Positions 43,075 to 50,046 of a stretch of 64,000 nucleotides of DNA are shown here, piece after piece. Source of the stretch: Streptomyces sp. R44 (lineage in GTDB: Bacteria > Actinomycetota > Actinomycetes > Streptomycetales > Streptomycetaceae); assembly GCF_041053105.1 (NCBI RefSeq), contig NZ_CP163444.1, positions 3,720,001-3,784,000 on the forward strand, written 5' to 3'. A program made the translations under genes and the position numbers. The notes under the pieces are model-generated. The model was not told the origin of the DNA and did no database searches. It was given only the letters and a program-made list of their open reading frames with translations. Every line of letters starts with the position of its first letter. Within the stretch, counting starts at the first letter, position 1.

Positions 43075-43866
43075 TCAGGCCTTACCGGACGGTTTCGGTT
43101 CGGCGAGGACGGCGAAGCGGGCGCCCTGGTTGTCGTGGAGGACGGCGATGCGGCCGTGCGGGGTGTCGAAGGCCGGGGTGGCGATGCGGCCGCCGAGCCG
43201 GACGGTGGTCTCGCAGGCCTCGTCGGTGTCGGCTACGGCGAAGTAGACGAGGACGTGGCCGGGCATCTCGGCGGGGAAGTCGTCGGTGATCACGGCCCGT
43301 CCGCCGAAGGCGCTGTCGTCGCCGGGCCGGGAGCCGGGGGGCGACCAGACGCGGTAGTCGAAGCCGGAGTCCCTGCCCTCCTCCTCGGCGTCGGCCTGGC
43401 GGCCGAGGTAGCCGAAGACGGTGGCGTAGAAGGTGTCCACGGCGTCCGGGCGGCGGGTGTAGACCTCCATCCAGCAGAAGGCACCGGGCTCGTTCATGAC
43501 TTCAAAGCCGTCGTCGTCGCCCTCCTGGCGGATGCCGAAGACCGCGCCGCCGGGGTCGGCGGCGAGGGCGTAGATGCCGAAGGGGCCGACGGGGTAGGGC
43601 TCCATGACCATCTGCCCGCCGGCGGCCTTGATCCGGGCGGCGAGGGTGCCCGCGTTCTCGGTGGCGAGGTAGAGGGTCCAGGTGGTGGGCATGCGCCCGT
43701 CGCGCTTGGGGACGAGCCCGGCGACCCGGCGGCCGTCGAGGAGGGCCTCGTCGCGCTCGGGGTCGAAGGTCCAGCCGAAGAGCTCGCCGTAGAAGCGCTT
43801 GCCCGCTTCGAGGTCGGGGAGCTGTGCGTCCACCCAGCAGGGGGTGCCCTCAGTACGTACGGCCAT
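43075..43866 (-). CDS. kbpA: Two-domain VOC protein, probable KbpA (AfsK-binding protein)
   Basis: 263 residues from ATG 43866. It has two vicinal-oxygen-chelate (glyoxalase-fold) domains, residues about 5-120 (PCWVDAQLPDLEAGKRFYGELFGWTF) and about 130-258 (CWMEVYTRRPDAVDTFYATVFGY...HVLVYFAVADTDEACE). The gene sits directly upstream of afsK on the same strand, the position of kbpA in S. coelicolor; its product binds AfsK and inhibits autophosphorylation. The assignment rests on position and size recalled from the literature. A plain VOC enzyme is the alternative. Confidence 0.6.
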   Translation of the reverse strand: MAVRTEGTPCWVDAQLPDLEAGKRFYGELFGWTFDPERDEALLDGRRVAGLVPKRDGRMPTTWTLYLATENAGTLAARIKAAGGQMVMEPYPVGPFGIYALAADPGGAVFGIRQEGDDDGFEVMNEPGAFCWMEVYTRRPDAVDTFYATVFGYLGRQADAEEEGRDSGFDYRVWSPPGSRPGDDSAFGGRAVITDDFPAEMPGHVLVYFAVADTDEACETTVRLGGRIATPAFDTPHGRIAVLHDNQGARFAVLAEPKPSGKA

Positions 43867-43959
43867 GTCCACACGCTAGGGCGGCGGGGGCGGTCCCGCA
43901 CGCCCCGACATACGAACAAAGGGACGATTTATCGGGGCGGAACCCTTGTGCCGCCTGGG

Positions 43960-43981
43960 TTGTCCACCGAAGTTGTCCACA
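43960..43981 (+). promoter_or_regulatory. Two adjacent DnaA-box-like sequences
   Basis: ttgtccacc (43960-43968) and ttgtccaca (43973-43981) lie 4 bases apart in the same orientation. The second is the exact Streptomyces DnaA consensus. They are in the gap before the TetR gene. Only two are present, so this is not oriC; DnaA-linked regulation or chance are both possible. Confidence 0.45.
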
Positions 43982-44031
43982 GCCTGTTCATAAGCCTATT
44001 CGAGTACGGGCAGGGCGCGGGCGGGGTTCGA

Positions 44032-44097
44032 GCCGGGCGAGGACCGGGTGCGGGCCGGGCGAGGGCCGGGTGCGGGCCGGGCGAGGGCCGGGTGCGG
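44032..44097. repeat. Three tandem 22-bp repeats
   Basis: Units of gccgggcgagggccgggtgcgg begin at 44032, 44054 and 44076; the first has one change (ggacc). They lie in the 374-base gap between the VOC gene and the TetR gene. The rest of the gap holds the DnaA-like boxes and an 11-bp inverted pair (44024-44034 with 44123-44133) enclosing the repeats; I see no gene in it. Confidence 0.8.
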
Positions 44098-44240
44098 GGG
44101 TCTCCCGGCAGGCTCCGAAGGTGGCTCGAACCCGCCCCCATGCTCCCGCGCCGGGACCGTGCCGACCTCGCGGAACGGGCGTGCACCCCATTTGCAGTCG
44201 GCCGAATCGCGCGCCGACCCCCCCTCGGTAAGCTGACGGC

Positions 44241-44888
44241 ATGACAGGACAAGTACGCACCGTCGACGGCCGCGTGGCCGGACGACGCGGTCAGGCGACG
44301 CGGCAGAAGCTGCTCGACTGCCTCGGTGAGATGCTCAGCTCCTCGCCCTACCGGGACGTCAAGGTCATCGATGTGGCCCGGAAGGCGGGTACTTCACCCG
44401 CGACGTTCTATCAGTACTTCCCGGACGTCGAGGGAGCGGTCCTCGAGATCGCGGAGGAAATGGCCAAGGAGGGCGCCGCGTTGACCGAGCTGGTCTCCGG
44501 CCGCTCCTGGGTCGGCAAGGCCGGCTGGCAGACCTCGGAGGAACTCGTCGAGGGCTTCCTGGACTTCTGGCGGAAGCACGACGCGATCCTGCGGGTCGTG
44601 GACCTCGGCGCCGCCGAGGGCGACAAGCGGTTCTACAAGATCCGCATGAAGATCCTGAACTCGGTCACCAACTCCCTCACGGACGCGGTGAAGGAGCTCC
44701 AGGCCAAGGGCAAGGTCGACAAGGACGTCAGCCCCGCCGCGATGGCCGGCTCCCTGGTGGCGATGCTGGCCTCGGTCGCCGGCCACCAGAAGGGCTTCCA
44801 GACCTGGGGCGTGAAGCAGGCCGAACTCAAGCCGAACCTGGCCCTGTTGGTGCACCTGGGCATCACCGGCAAGAAGCCGACCAGATAG
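44241..44888 (+). CDS. TetR-family regulator, candidate for the TGACG-N3-CGTCA regulon
   Basis: 215 residues. The N-terminal helix-turn-helix (ATRQKLLDCLGEMLSSSPYRDVKVIDVARKAGTSPATFYQYFPDVEGAVLEIAEEM) is canonical. The C-terminal ligand domain (about 70-200) ends with a stretch compatible with a dimer helix. The gene is upstream of afsK/VOC and next to the DDN/acyl-CoA dehydrogenase operon, with operator sites 9 and 10 2.5 kb away. No canonical operator is seen in its own promoter, only tgacggcatgaca at its start. A KstR-like role in lipid or steroid catabolism is a reasonable guess, not a demonstration. Confidence 0.85.
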   Translation: MTGQVRTVDGRVAGRRGQATRQKLLDCLGEMLSSSPYRDVKVIDVARKAGTSPATFYQYFPDVEGAVLEIAEEMAKEGAALTELVSGRSWVGKAGWQTSEELVEGFLDFWRKHDAILRVVDLGAAEGDKRFYKIRMKILNSVTNSLTDAVKELQAKGKVDKDVSPAAMAGSLVAMLASVAGHQKGFQTWGVKQAELKPNLALLVHLGITGKKPTR

Positions 44889-45021
44889 CCCCGGACCCCT
44901 CTCCTTCACCCGTCCTGTCGCCGACGCCGGCGGCGGCCCGCTCCCCCGAACCGGAGCGGACGCCGTCGGCGTCGCCGTGTCCGGGGCCGGACCGCCCTTC
45001 GCCGTGTCCGGGGCCGGGCTC

Positions 45022-45492
45022 TCATCTCCGGGTCAGCCGGAAGAGCCGGATCTCGCGCTCGATCCGCGCCTGGTACGTGGCGTACGGCGGCCAGAACTCC
45101 AGCGCCGCCTTCCAGGCCGCCGCCCGTTCCTCACCCGTGAGCAGCTCCGCCCGTACGGGTACGTCCTCGCCCCGCCAGTTGACCTCGACGTCCGGGTGGG
45201 CGAGCAGGTTCGCGGTCCAGGCCGGGTGGCCCGGGCGGCCGAAGTTGGAGCCGATCAGGAGCCAGCGGCCGTCCCCCTCGGGCATGCAGGCCAGCGGGGT
45301 GACCCGGGGCTGCCCGCTCCTCGCGCCTTTCGCGGTGAGGATCACCCCGGGCAGCATCCGGGCGCTGAGCAGCACTTTTCCTCCGGTCAGCCGGTGCACG
45401 GCCCGGTCCATGGCCGGGATGACGTGCGGGGCGACCTTGGCGAAGGTCCGGGTCGAGGACACCTTCTGCACGAGCTTCCGTCCGACGGGCAT
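45022..45492 (-). CDS. Deazaflavin (F420)-dependent nitroreductase-family protein (DDN-like)
   Basis: 156 residues with the split-barrel pattern of DDN/FDOR proteins: LSARMLPGVILTAKGARSGQPRVTPLACMPEGDGRWLLIGSNFGRPGHPAWTANLLAHPDVEV. These bind F420 and reduce quinones, enones or nitro compounds. The ATG (45492) directly follows the TAG of the acyl-CoA dehydrogenase (45493-45495), so the two form one operon under operator sites 9 and 10. This ties F420 chemistry to the CoA-ester pathway. Confidence 0.9.
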   Translation of the reverse strand: MPVGRKLVQKVSSTRTFAKVAPHVIPAMDRAVHRLTGGKVLLSARMLPGVILTAKGARSGQPRVTPLACMPEGDGRWLLIGSNFGRPGHPAWTANLLAHPDVEVNWRGEDVPVRAELLTGEERAAAWKAALEFWPPYATYQARIEREIRLFRLTRR

Positions 45493-46689
45493 CTACGCCG
45501 CCTCCTCTCCGAAGAGTCCGGTCCGTTCCGCGGCGCGGGCGCGCAGCCGCCGTGCGGGGCCGAAGAGCAGTTCGTCGGAGGCGGCCCGCCTGAAGCAGAG
45601 GTGTGCCTCGCCCTCCCCGGCGTGGGACTCGTCGGCGGTGGCGCGCAGGGCCTCCAGGGCGTGGGCGAGGGCGAGCGGGCCGCCGTCGGGTCCCGGCCCC
45701 GGTTCGCGGGCCGCGCAGTAGGTCAGCGCACGCGCCGCCTCGACCTGGACGTACAGCTCGGCGAGGCGGTGCCGGGCGGCGTGGAGGGAGCCGTCGGCGG
45801 GCCGGGCCGCGCGCTCCCGGGGGCCGAGGTGAGCGACCGCGCGGTCGAGGGCGGCCGCGGCGGCGCCGACCGCCTCGGCGGCGAGCATGACGGCGGCGGT
45901 GCGGCCGGTGGCGGCGAGGGCGCCGAGGACGTCGGCGGGTTCCTCGCCGAGGAGTTCGGCGGCGGTGTCCCGGAACTGGACGGTGGCGCGCGTCCGGGTG
46001 GCGTCGAGGGCGGGCTCCCGGGTCCGTACGAGCCCGGGGGCGTCCGCGGGTACGAGGAAGAGGAGGGTCCGGCTGCGGGCGAAGCCGCCGGCGTGGGCGG
46101 CGACGAGGAGCAGTCCGGCGCTGTGTCCGTCGATGACCTGGGCGGCCTCGCCGTAGAGGCGCCAGCCGGCGTCCGCCGTGCGCGCGGCCTGGATGCCGCC
46201 GGCGCGGCCGCCGCCGGACCAGTCCCCGGCGGTGTTGTCGCCGGTGAGGCCGAGGGCGAGGGCGAGGCCGGTGGGGGCGGCGAGGGCGCAGGTCAGGCTG
46301 CCCGCGGCGATGCGCGGGAGGTGCTCGGCGCGCTGGGCGGGGGTGCCGAGGGCGGCGAGGAGCGGGGCGGCGAGAACGGTGGTGGCGAGGAGCGGGGAGG
46401 GGGCGAGGGCCCGGCCGGTCTCCTCGCAGGCGAGGGCGAGTTCGGCGGGGCCGCGGCCGGTGCCTCCGTACTTCTCGGGGAGGGCGAGTCCGGCGAGGCC
46501 GGGGCCGGCGGACAGCTGGGCCCAGAGCGCGGTGTCGTACCCCTCGGGGGTGGCGGTGGCCGCGCGGTTCGCGTGCGGTCCGGCCCGTTCGGCGAGCAGC
46601 TCGCGCAGGGTGCGGCGGATCTCCTGCTGCTCCTGGGTGAGCGGGACGGTGAGCGGCTGCGCCGGCGGGGCGGATGGCGAGGTGTCCAT
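45493..46689 (-). CDS. Acyl-CoA dehydrogenase family protein, operator-controlled
   Basis: 398 residues with an acyl-CoA dehydrogenase N-terminus (LTQEQQEIRRTLRELLAERAG, LALPEKYGGTGRGPAELALACEETGRALAP) and the C-terminal FAD helices (MLAAEAVGAAAAALDRAVAHL...AHLCFRRAASDELLFGPARRL). The typical base Glu of straight-chain dehydrogenases is not evident, as in the FadE26-34-type heterotetrameric members acting on steroid CoA esters. No second subunit gene is adjacent. It diverges from a thiolase gene across operator sites 9 and 10. Confidence 0.85.
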   Translation of the reverse strand: MDTSPSAPPAQPLTVPLTQEQQEIRRTLRELLAERAGPHANRAATATPEGYDTALWAQLSAGPGLAGLALPEKYGGTGRGPAELALACEETGRALAPSPLLATTVLAAPLLAALGTPAQRAEHLPRIAAGSLTCALAAPTGLALALGLTGDNTAGDWSGGGRAGGIQAARTADAGWRLYGEAAQVIDGHSAGLLLVAAHAGGFARSRTLLFLVPADAPGLVRTREPALDATRTRATVQFRDTAAELLGEEPADVLGALAATGRTAAVMLAAEAVGAAAAALDRAVAHLGPRERAARPADGSLHAARHRLAELYVQVEAARALTYCAAREPGPGPDGGPLALAHALEALRATADESHAGEGEAHLCFRRAASDELLFGPARRLRARAAERTGLFGEEAA

Positions 46690-46704
46690 GGAGCTCCCTC
46701 CGTA

Positions 46705-46794
46705 TCTGACGGTGCGTCATGCTAGGGCGGTGCAGGGGTGGTTGCCCAGAGAAGCGCCGGTCCCGATTCAGAGAATCTGATGTACCGTCAGATT
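46705..46794. promoter_or_regulatory. Regulon operators, sites 9 and 10
   Basis: Site 9, tctgacggtgcgtca (core 46707-46719), is perfect and lies 16 bases before the dehydrogenase start. Site 10, aatctgatgtaccgtcagatt (46774-46794 minus its last base), has core 46778-46790 with one mismatch and ends two bases before the ATG of the thiolase gene. Confidence 0.72.
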
Positions 46795-46795
46795 C

Positions 46796-47959
46796 ATGCC
46801 CACCACCACACGCAGCGCCCGCCGCGTCGCCGTCGTCGGCGTCTCCCTCTCCGACTGCGGCCGGGTCGACGAGGCCACCCCCTACGCCCTGCACGCCCAG
46901 GCCGCCCGGCGCGCCCTCGCCGACAGCGGCCTCGACCGCTCGCTGATCGACGGCCTGGCCTCGGCGGGCCTCGGCACGCTCGCCCCGGTCGAGGTCGCCG
47001 AGTACCTGGGCCTGCGGCCCCGCTGGGTGGACTCGACCGCCGTCGGCGGCGCCACCTGGGAGGTCATGGCCGCGCACGCCGCCGACGCGATCGCCGCGGG
47101 CCACGCGAACGCCGTCCTGCTCGTGTACGGCTCCACCGCCCGCGCCGACATCCGGGCCCGGCGCCGCACCTCGAACCTCTCCTTCGGCGCGCGCGGCCCG
47201 CTCCAGTTCGAGGTCCCGTACGGGCACACCCTGATCGCCAAGTACGCGATGGCCGCCCGCCGCCACATGCACGAGTACGGCACGACCCTGGAGCAGCTCG
47301 CCGAGGTGGCGGTGCGGGCGCGGGCGAACGCCGCGCTGAACCCGGAGGCGATGTTCCGCGAGCCGATCACGGTCGACGAGGTCCTGGACGGGCCGATGAT
47401 CGCGGACCCCTTCACCAAGCTGCACTGCTGCATCCGCAGCGACGGCGGCTGCGCGGTGCTGCTGGTGGCCGAGGAGTACGTCCAGGACTGCCGTACGACC
47501 CCGGTCTGGGTGCTCGGCACGGGCGAGCACGTCTCGCACACCACGATGTCCGAGTGGGAGGACTTCACGGTCTCCCCCGCCGCGGTCAGCGGCCGGCTGG
47601 CCTTCGAGCGGGCGGGCGTGCGGCCCGCGGACATCGACGTCGCCGAGATCTACGACGCCTTCACCTACATGACCCTGGTGACCCTGGAGGACCTGGGCTT
47701 CTGCGCGAAGGGCGAGGGCGGGGCCTTCGTCCAGGAGAAGGACGGCCTTCCGGTGAACACCGACGGCGGCGGGCTCTCGGCCTGCCATCCGGGCATGCGG
47801 GGCCTGTTCCTGCTGGTGGAGGCGGTGCGCCAACTCCGCGGCGAGGCACCCGGGTTGCAGGTGCGGCGGCCGGACGGGTCGCTGCCGCGGCTGGCGGTGG
47901 CCTCGGGGACGGGGGGCTGGTTCTGCTCCTCGGGGACGGTGGTCCTCGGCCGCGACTGA
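46796..47959 (+). CDS. Thiolase-family protein, operator-controlled, no ribosome-binding site
   Basis: 387 residues of the thiolase/SCP-x type: RVAVVGVSLSDCGRV, GGATWEVMAAHAADAIAAGHANAVLLVYGSTARAD, MHEYGTTLEQL, DIDVAEIYDAFTYMTLVTLEDLGFCAKGEGG and NTDGGGLSACHPGMRG. The shared MHEYGTT and DAFT segments make it a relative of the Ltp protein at 35475. Operator site 10 reaches almost to the ATG and no Shine-Dalgarno sequence is visible, so the mRNA may be leaderless (GAGAAT at 46771-46776 as a -10). It likely cleaves a beta-keto or beta-hydroxy acyl-CoA. Confidence 0.88.
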   Translation: MPTTTRSARRVAVVGVSLSDCGRVDEATPYALHAQAARRALADSGLDRSLIDGLASAGLGTLAPVEVAEYLGLRPRWVDSTAVGGATWEVMAAHAADAIAAGHANAVLLVYGSTARADIRARRRTSNLSFGARGPLQFEVPYGHTLIAKYAMAARRHMHEYGTTLEQLAEVAVRARANAALNPEAMFREPITVDEVLDGPMIADPFTKLHCCIRSDGGCAVLLVAEEYVQDCRTTPVWVLGTGEHVSHTTMSEWEDFTVSPAAVSGRLAFERAGVRPADIDVAEIYDAFTYMTLVTLEDLGFCAKGEGGAFVQEKDGLPVNTDGGGLSACHPGMRGLFLLVEAVRQLRGEAPGLQVRRPDGSLPRLAVASGTGGWFCSSGTVVLGRD

Positions 47960-47974
47960 CCCTCGCGCAAGAAT

Positions 47975-48029
47975 CTATACAAGCGATCTACACAAGCGTC
48001 ATAGACAACCGTGTAGGACATCCGTATAG
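47975..48029. promoter_or_regulatory. Symmetrical array of four half-sites upstream of the FAD monooxygenase
   Basis: Half-sites ctatac (47975-47980), ctacac (47988-47993), gtgtag (48011-48016) and gtatag (48024-48029) form two nested dyads with the same 13-bp offset on each side. The left pair is part of a 13-bp direct repeat (atctatacaagcg / atctacacaagcg). The array ends 53 bases before the start at 48083, so a repressor bound here would cover the promoter. No adjacent regulator gene is present. Confidence 0.6.
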
Positions 48030-48082
48030 TCATGTCTGCGGGCAGGGGAACGGCCCGCAGACACCCGACAAGGAGTCCTGCC

Positions 48083-49345
48083 ATGACCAGCAACACGCAC
48101 ACCGCCAAGACCGTCCTGATCTCCGGCGCCTCCATCGCCGGCCCCGCGCTCGCCCTCTGGCTGCACCGCTACGGCTTCGCCCCCACCGTCGTCGAGCGCG
48201 CCCCCGAACTGCGCACCGGCGGCTACAAGGTGGACATCCGCGGCACCGCGATCGAGGTCTGCCGCCGGATGGGGATCCTCGACGAGATCCGCGCCAAGTC
48301 CACCGACATGCGCGGCGGTTCGTACGTCGACGCCGCCGGCCGCACCATCGGCGAGCTGCCCGCCGACATCTTCGGCGGCCGCGTCGAGGAGGACGACGAG
48401 ATCATGCGCGGCGAGCTCGCCCGCATCCTCTACGACCGGACCCGCGAGGACGTCGAGTACGTCTTCGGCGACTCGATCGCCACGCTCGCGGAGGACGCCG
48501 ACGGCGTCACCGTCACCTTCGAGTCCGGCACCGTCCGCCGCTTCGACCTGGTCGTCGGCGCCGACGGCCTCCACTCGAACACCCGGAAGCTCGCCTTCGG
48601 CCCCGAGGAGCGGTTCAAGCGCCACCTCGGCGCGTACATCTCCATCTTCACGGCCCCCAACCACCTGGGCCTGGACCGCTGGGAGACCTACCACGCGCTC
48701 CCCGGGAAGCTGGTCTGCGTCTACAGCTCGTCCGGCGAGACCGACGCCAAGAACCTCTTCATCTTCTCCTCGCCGGAACTCCGCCACGACCCCCGGGACG
48801 TCACCGCCCAGAAGCGCGCCCTCACCGACACCTTCACCGGTGACGGCTGGGAGATCCCCCGGCTCCTCGGCCACGCCGCCCAGGCCGACGACTTCTACCT
48901 CGACTCCATGTCCCTCGTCGAGATGGACAGCTGGTCCCGGGGCCGCGTCGTCCTCCTCGGCGACGCCGCCCACTGCTCCTCCCCCGCCTCCGGCCAGGGC
49001 ACCGGACTCGCCCTCACCGGCGCCTACGTCCTGGCGGGCGAACTGGCCCGCGCCGGCGGCGACCACACCGTCGCCTTCGCCCGCTACGAGCAGCTCATGC
49101 GGCCGGGCGTGGAGCAGAACCAGAAGATGGCCGAGGGCTTCGTCAAGGAGATGACCGTCGGCTCGAAGTGGAAGATCGCCCTGCGCATGTTCATGGTCCG
49201 GACGCTGCCGAAGACCCCCTGGAAGAACCTCATCGCGAAGAAGATCCGCGACAGCATCCAGGCCGCGGCCAACGCGGTCCCGCTGGTCGACTACACGGCA
49301 CCGGCCGCCGCCGGCACCACCGCACGCCCTACCGTGACCGCATGA
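48083..49345 (+). CDS. FAD-dependent aromatic-hydroxylase-type monooxygenase
   Basis: 420 residues from ATG 48083 with AAGGAG 7 bases upstream. It has the PHBH-fold features: dinucleotide motif VLISGASIAGPALALWLHRYGFAPTVVERA, the DG motif VVGADGLHSNTRKL and the FAD ribityl motif GRVVLLGDAAHCSSPASGQGTGLALTGAYVLAGEL. Such enzymes hydroxylate aromatic or polyketide compounds, or inactivate antibiotics such as tetracyclines and rifamycins. It is coupled to the PNPOx-like gene (ATGA overlap) and controlled by the half-site array upstream. The substrate is unknown. Confidence 0.92.
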   Translation: MTSNTHTAKTVLISGASIAGPALALWLHRYGFAPTVVERAPELRTGGYKVDIRGTAIEVCRRMGILDEIRAKSTDMRGGSYVDAAGRTIGELPADIFGGRVEEDDEIMRGELARILYDRTREDVEYVFGDSIATLAEDADGVTVTFESGTVRRFDLVVGADGLHSNTRKLAFGPEERFKRHLGAYISIFTAPNHLGLDRWETYHALPGKLVCVYSSSGETDAKNLFIFSSPELRHDPRDVTAQKRALTDTFTGDGWEIPRLLGHAAQADDFYLDSMSLVEMDSWSRGRVVLLGDAAHCSSPASGQGTGLALTGAYVLAGELARAGGDHTVAFARYEQLMRPGVEQNQKMAEGFVKEMTVGSKWKIALRMFMVRTLPKTPWKNLIAKKIRDSIQAAANAVPLVDYTAPAAAGTTARPTVTA

Positions 49346-49998
49346 CCGACTTCCACCACGCCCTCCGCTCCCTCAGGGTCTGGGACACCGAACTCCCGTC
49401 CTTCGACCCGGCGAGCGCCCCGCCCGAGCCGCTCCCCCTCTTCCACGACTGGTTCACGGCGGCGGCCGCGGCCGGCCAGACCGAGCCGCACACCCTCTCC
49501 CTGGCCACCGTGGACGAGGACGGCAGGCCCGACGTCCGTACGGTGATGCTGCACGACGCCGACGCCCGCGGCTGGCACTTCGCCTCGCACGCCGGCAGCG
49601 CCAAGGGCCGCCAGCTCGCCGCCCGCCCCGAGGCCGCGCTCGGCTTCTACTGGCCGGTCCAGGGCCGCCAGGTCCGCATCCGGGGCCACGTCACCACCGG
49701 CACCCCCGAGGAGGCGTACGAGGACCTCCACGCCCGCACCACCGGCGCCCTCGCCGCGGCGCTCGTGGGCCGGCAGAGCGAGGTCCTCGACTCCCCCGGG
49801 ACCCTCGCCGAGGCGAGCGAGGCGGCCTGGCGGCGGGCCGAGGCGGAACCGGACGCGCCCGCCCCCAGCTGGACCCTCTACGTGGTCGAACCGGCCGAGG
49901 TCGAGTTCTTCCAGGGCGACGCCCGCCGCCGCCACGTCCGCCTCCGCTACCGCCGCACGCCGGACGGGGACTGGACCCGCGAACTCCTCTGGCCCTGA
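49342..49998 (+). CDS. Pyridoxamine 5'-phosphate oxidase-family protein
   Basis: 218 residues with the PNPOx split barrel: AHTLSLATVDEDGRPDVRTVMLHDADARGWHFASHAGSAKGRQLAARPEAALGFYWPVQGRQVRIRG-like strands and a C-terminal VEFFQGDARRRHVRLRYRR segment close to true PNPOx. It binds FMN and may make pyridoxal phosphate or act on another amine. The ATG overlaps the TGA of the monooxygenase gene, so it is co-translated with it. As a partner it could supply reduced flavin, but this is speculation. Confidence 0.87.
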   Translation: MTDFHHALRSLRVWDTELPSFDPASAPPEPLPLFHDWFTAAAAAGQTEPHTLSLATVDEDGRPDVRTVMLHDADARGWHFASHAGSAKGRQLAARPEAALGFYWPVQGRQVRIRGHVTTGTPEEAYEDLHARTTGALAAALVGRQSEVLDSPGTLAEASEAAWRRAEAEPDAPAPSWTLYVVEPAEVEFFQGDARRRHVRLRYRRTPDGDWTRELLWP

Positions 49999-50046
49999 CC
50001 GCTCCTGCGCGTCCGGCACAGCCTCCGCGCCGGGCTCCGGGCGCCG

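Noticed and set aside
29246..43866. A biosynthetic gene cluster driven by the SARP regulator
   Set aside because: No polyketide, peptide or terpene synthase is present; AfsR/AfsS/AfsK are pleiotropic regulators, not cluster-bound.
43960..43981. Origin of replication
   Set aside because: Only two DnaA-like boxes, no cluster and no dnaA/dnaN neighbours.
44032..44097. CRISPR array
   Set aside because: The 22-bp units are contiguous without spacers and there are no cas genes.
44021..44138. gggttcgagcc and ggctcgaaccc resemble tRNA T-arms, suggesting a tRNA or attachment site
   Set aside because: The flanking bases do not form a T stem, and no acceptor, D or anticodon arm can be drawn on either strand.
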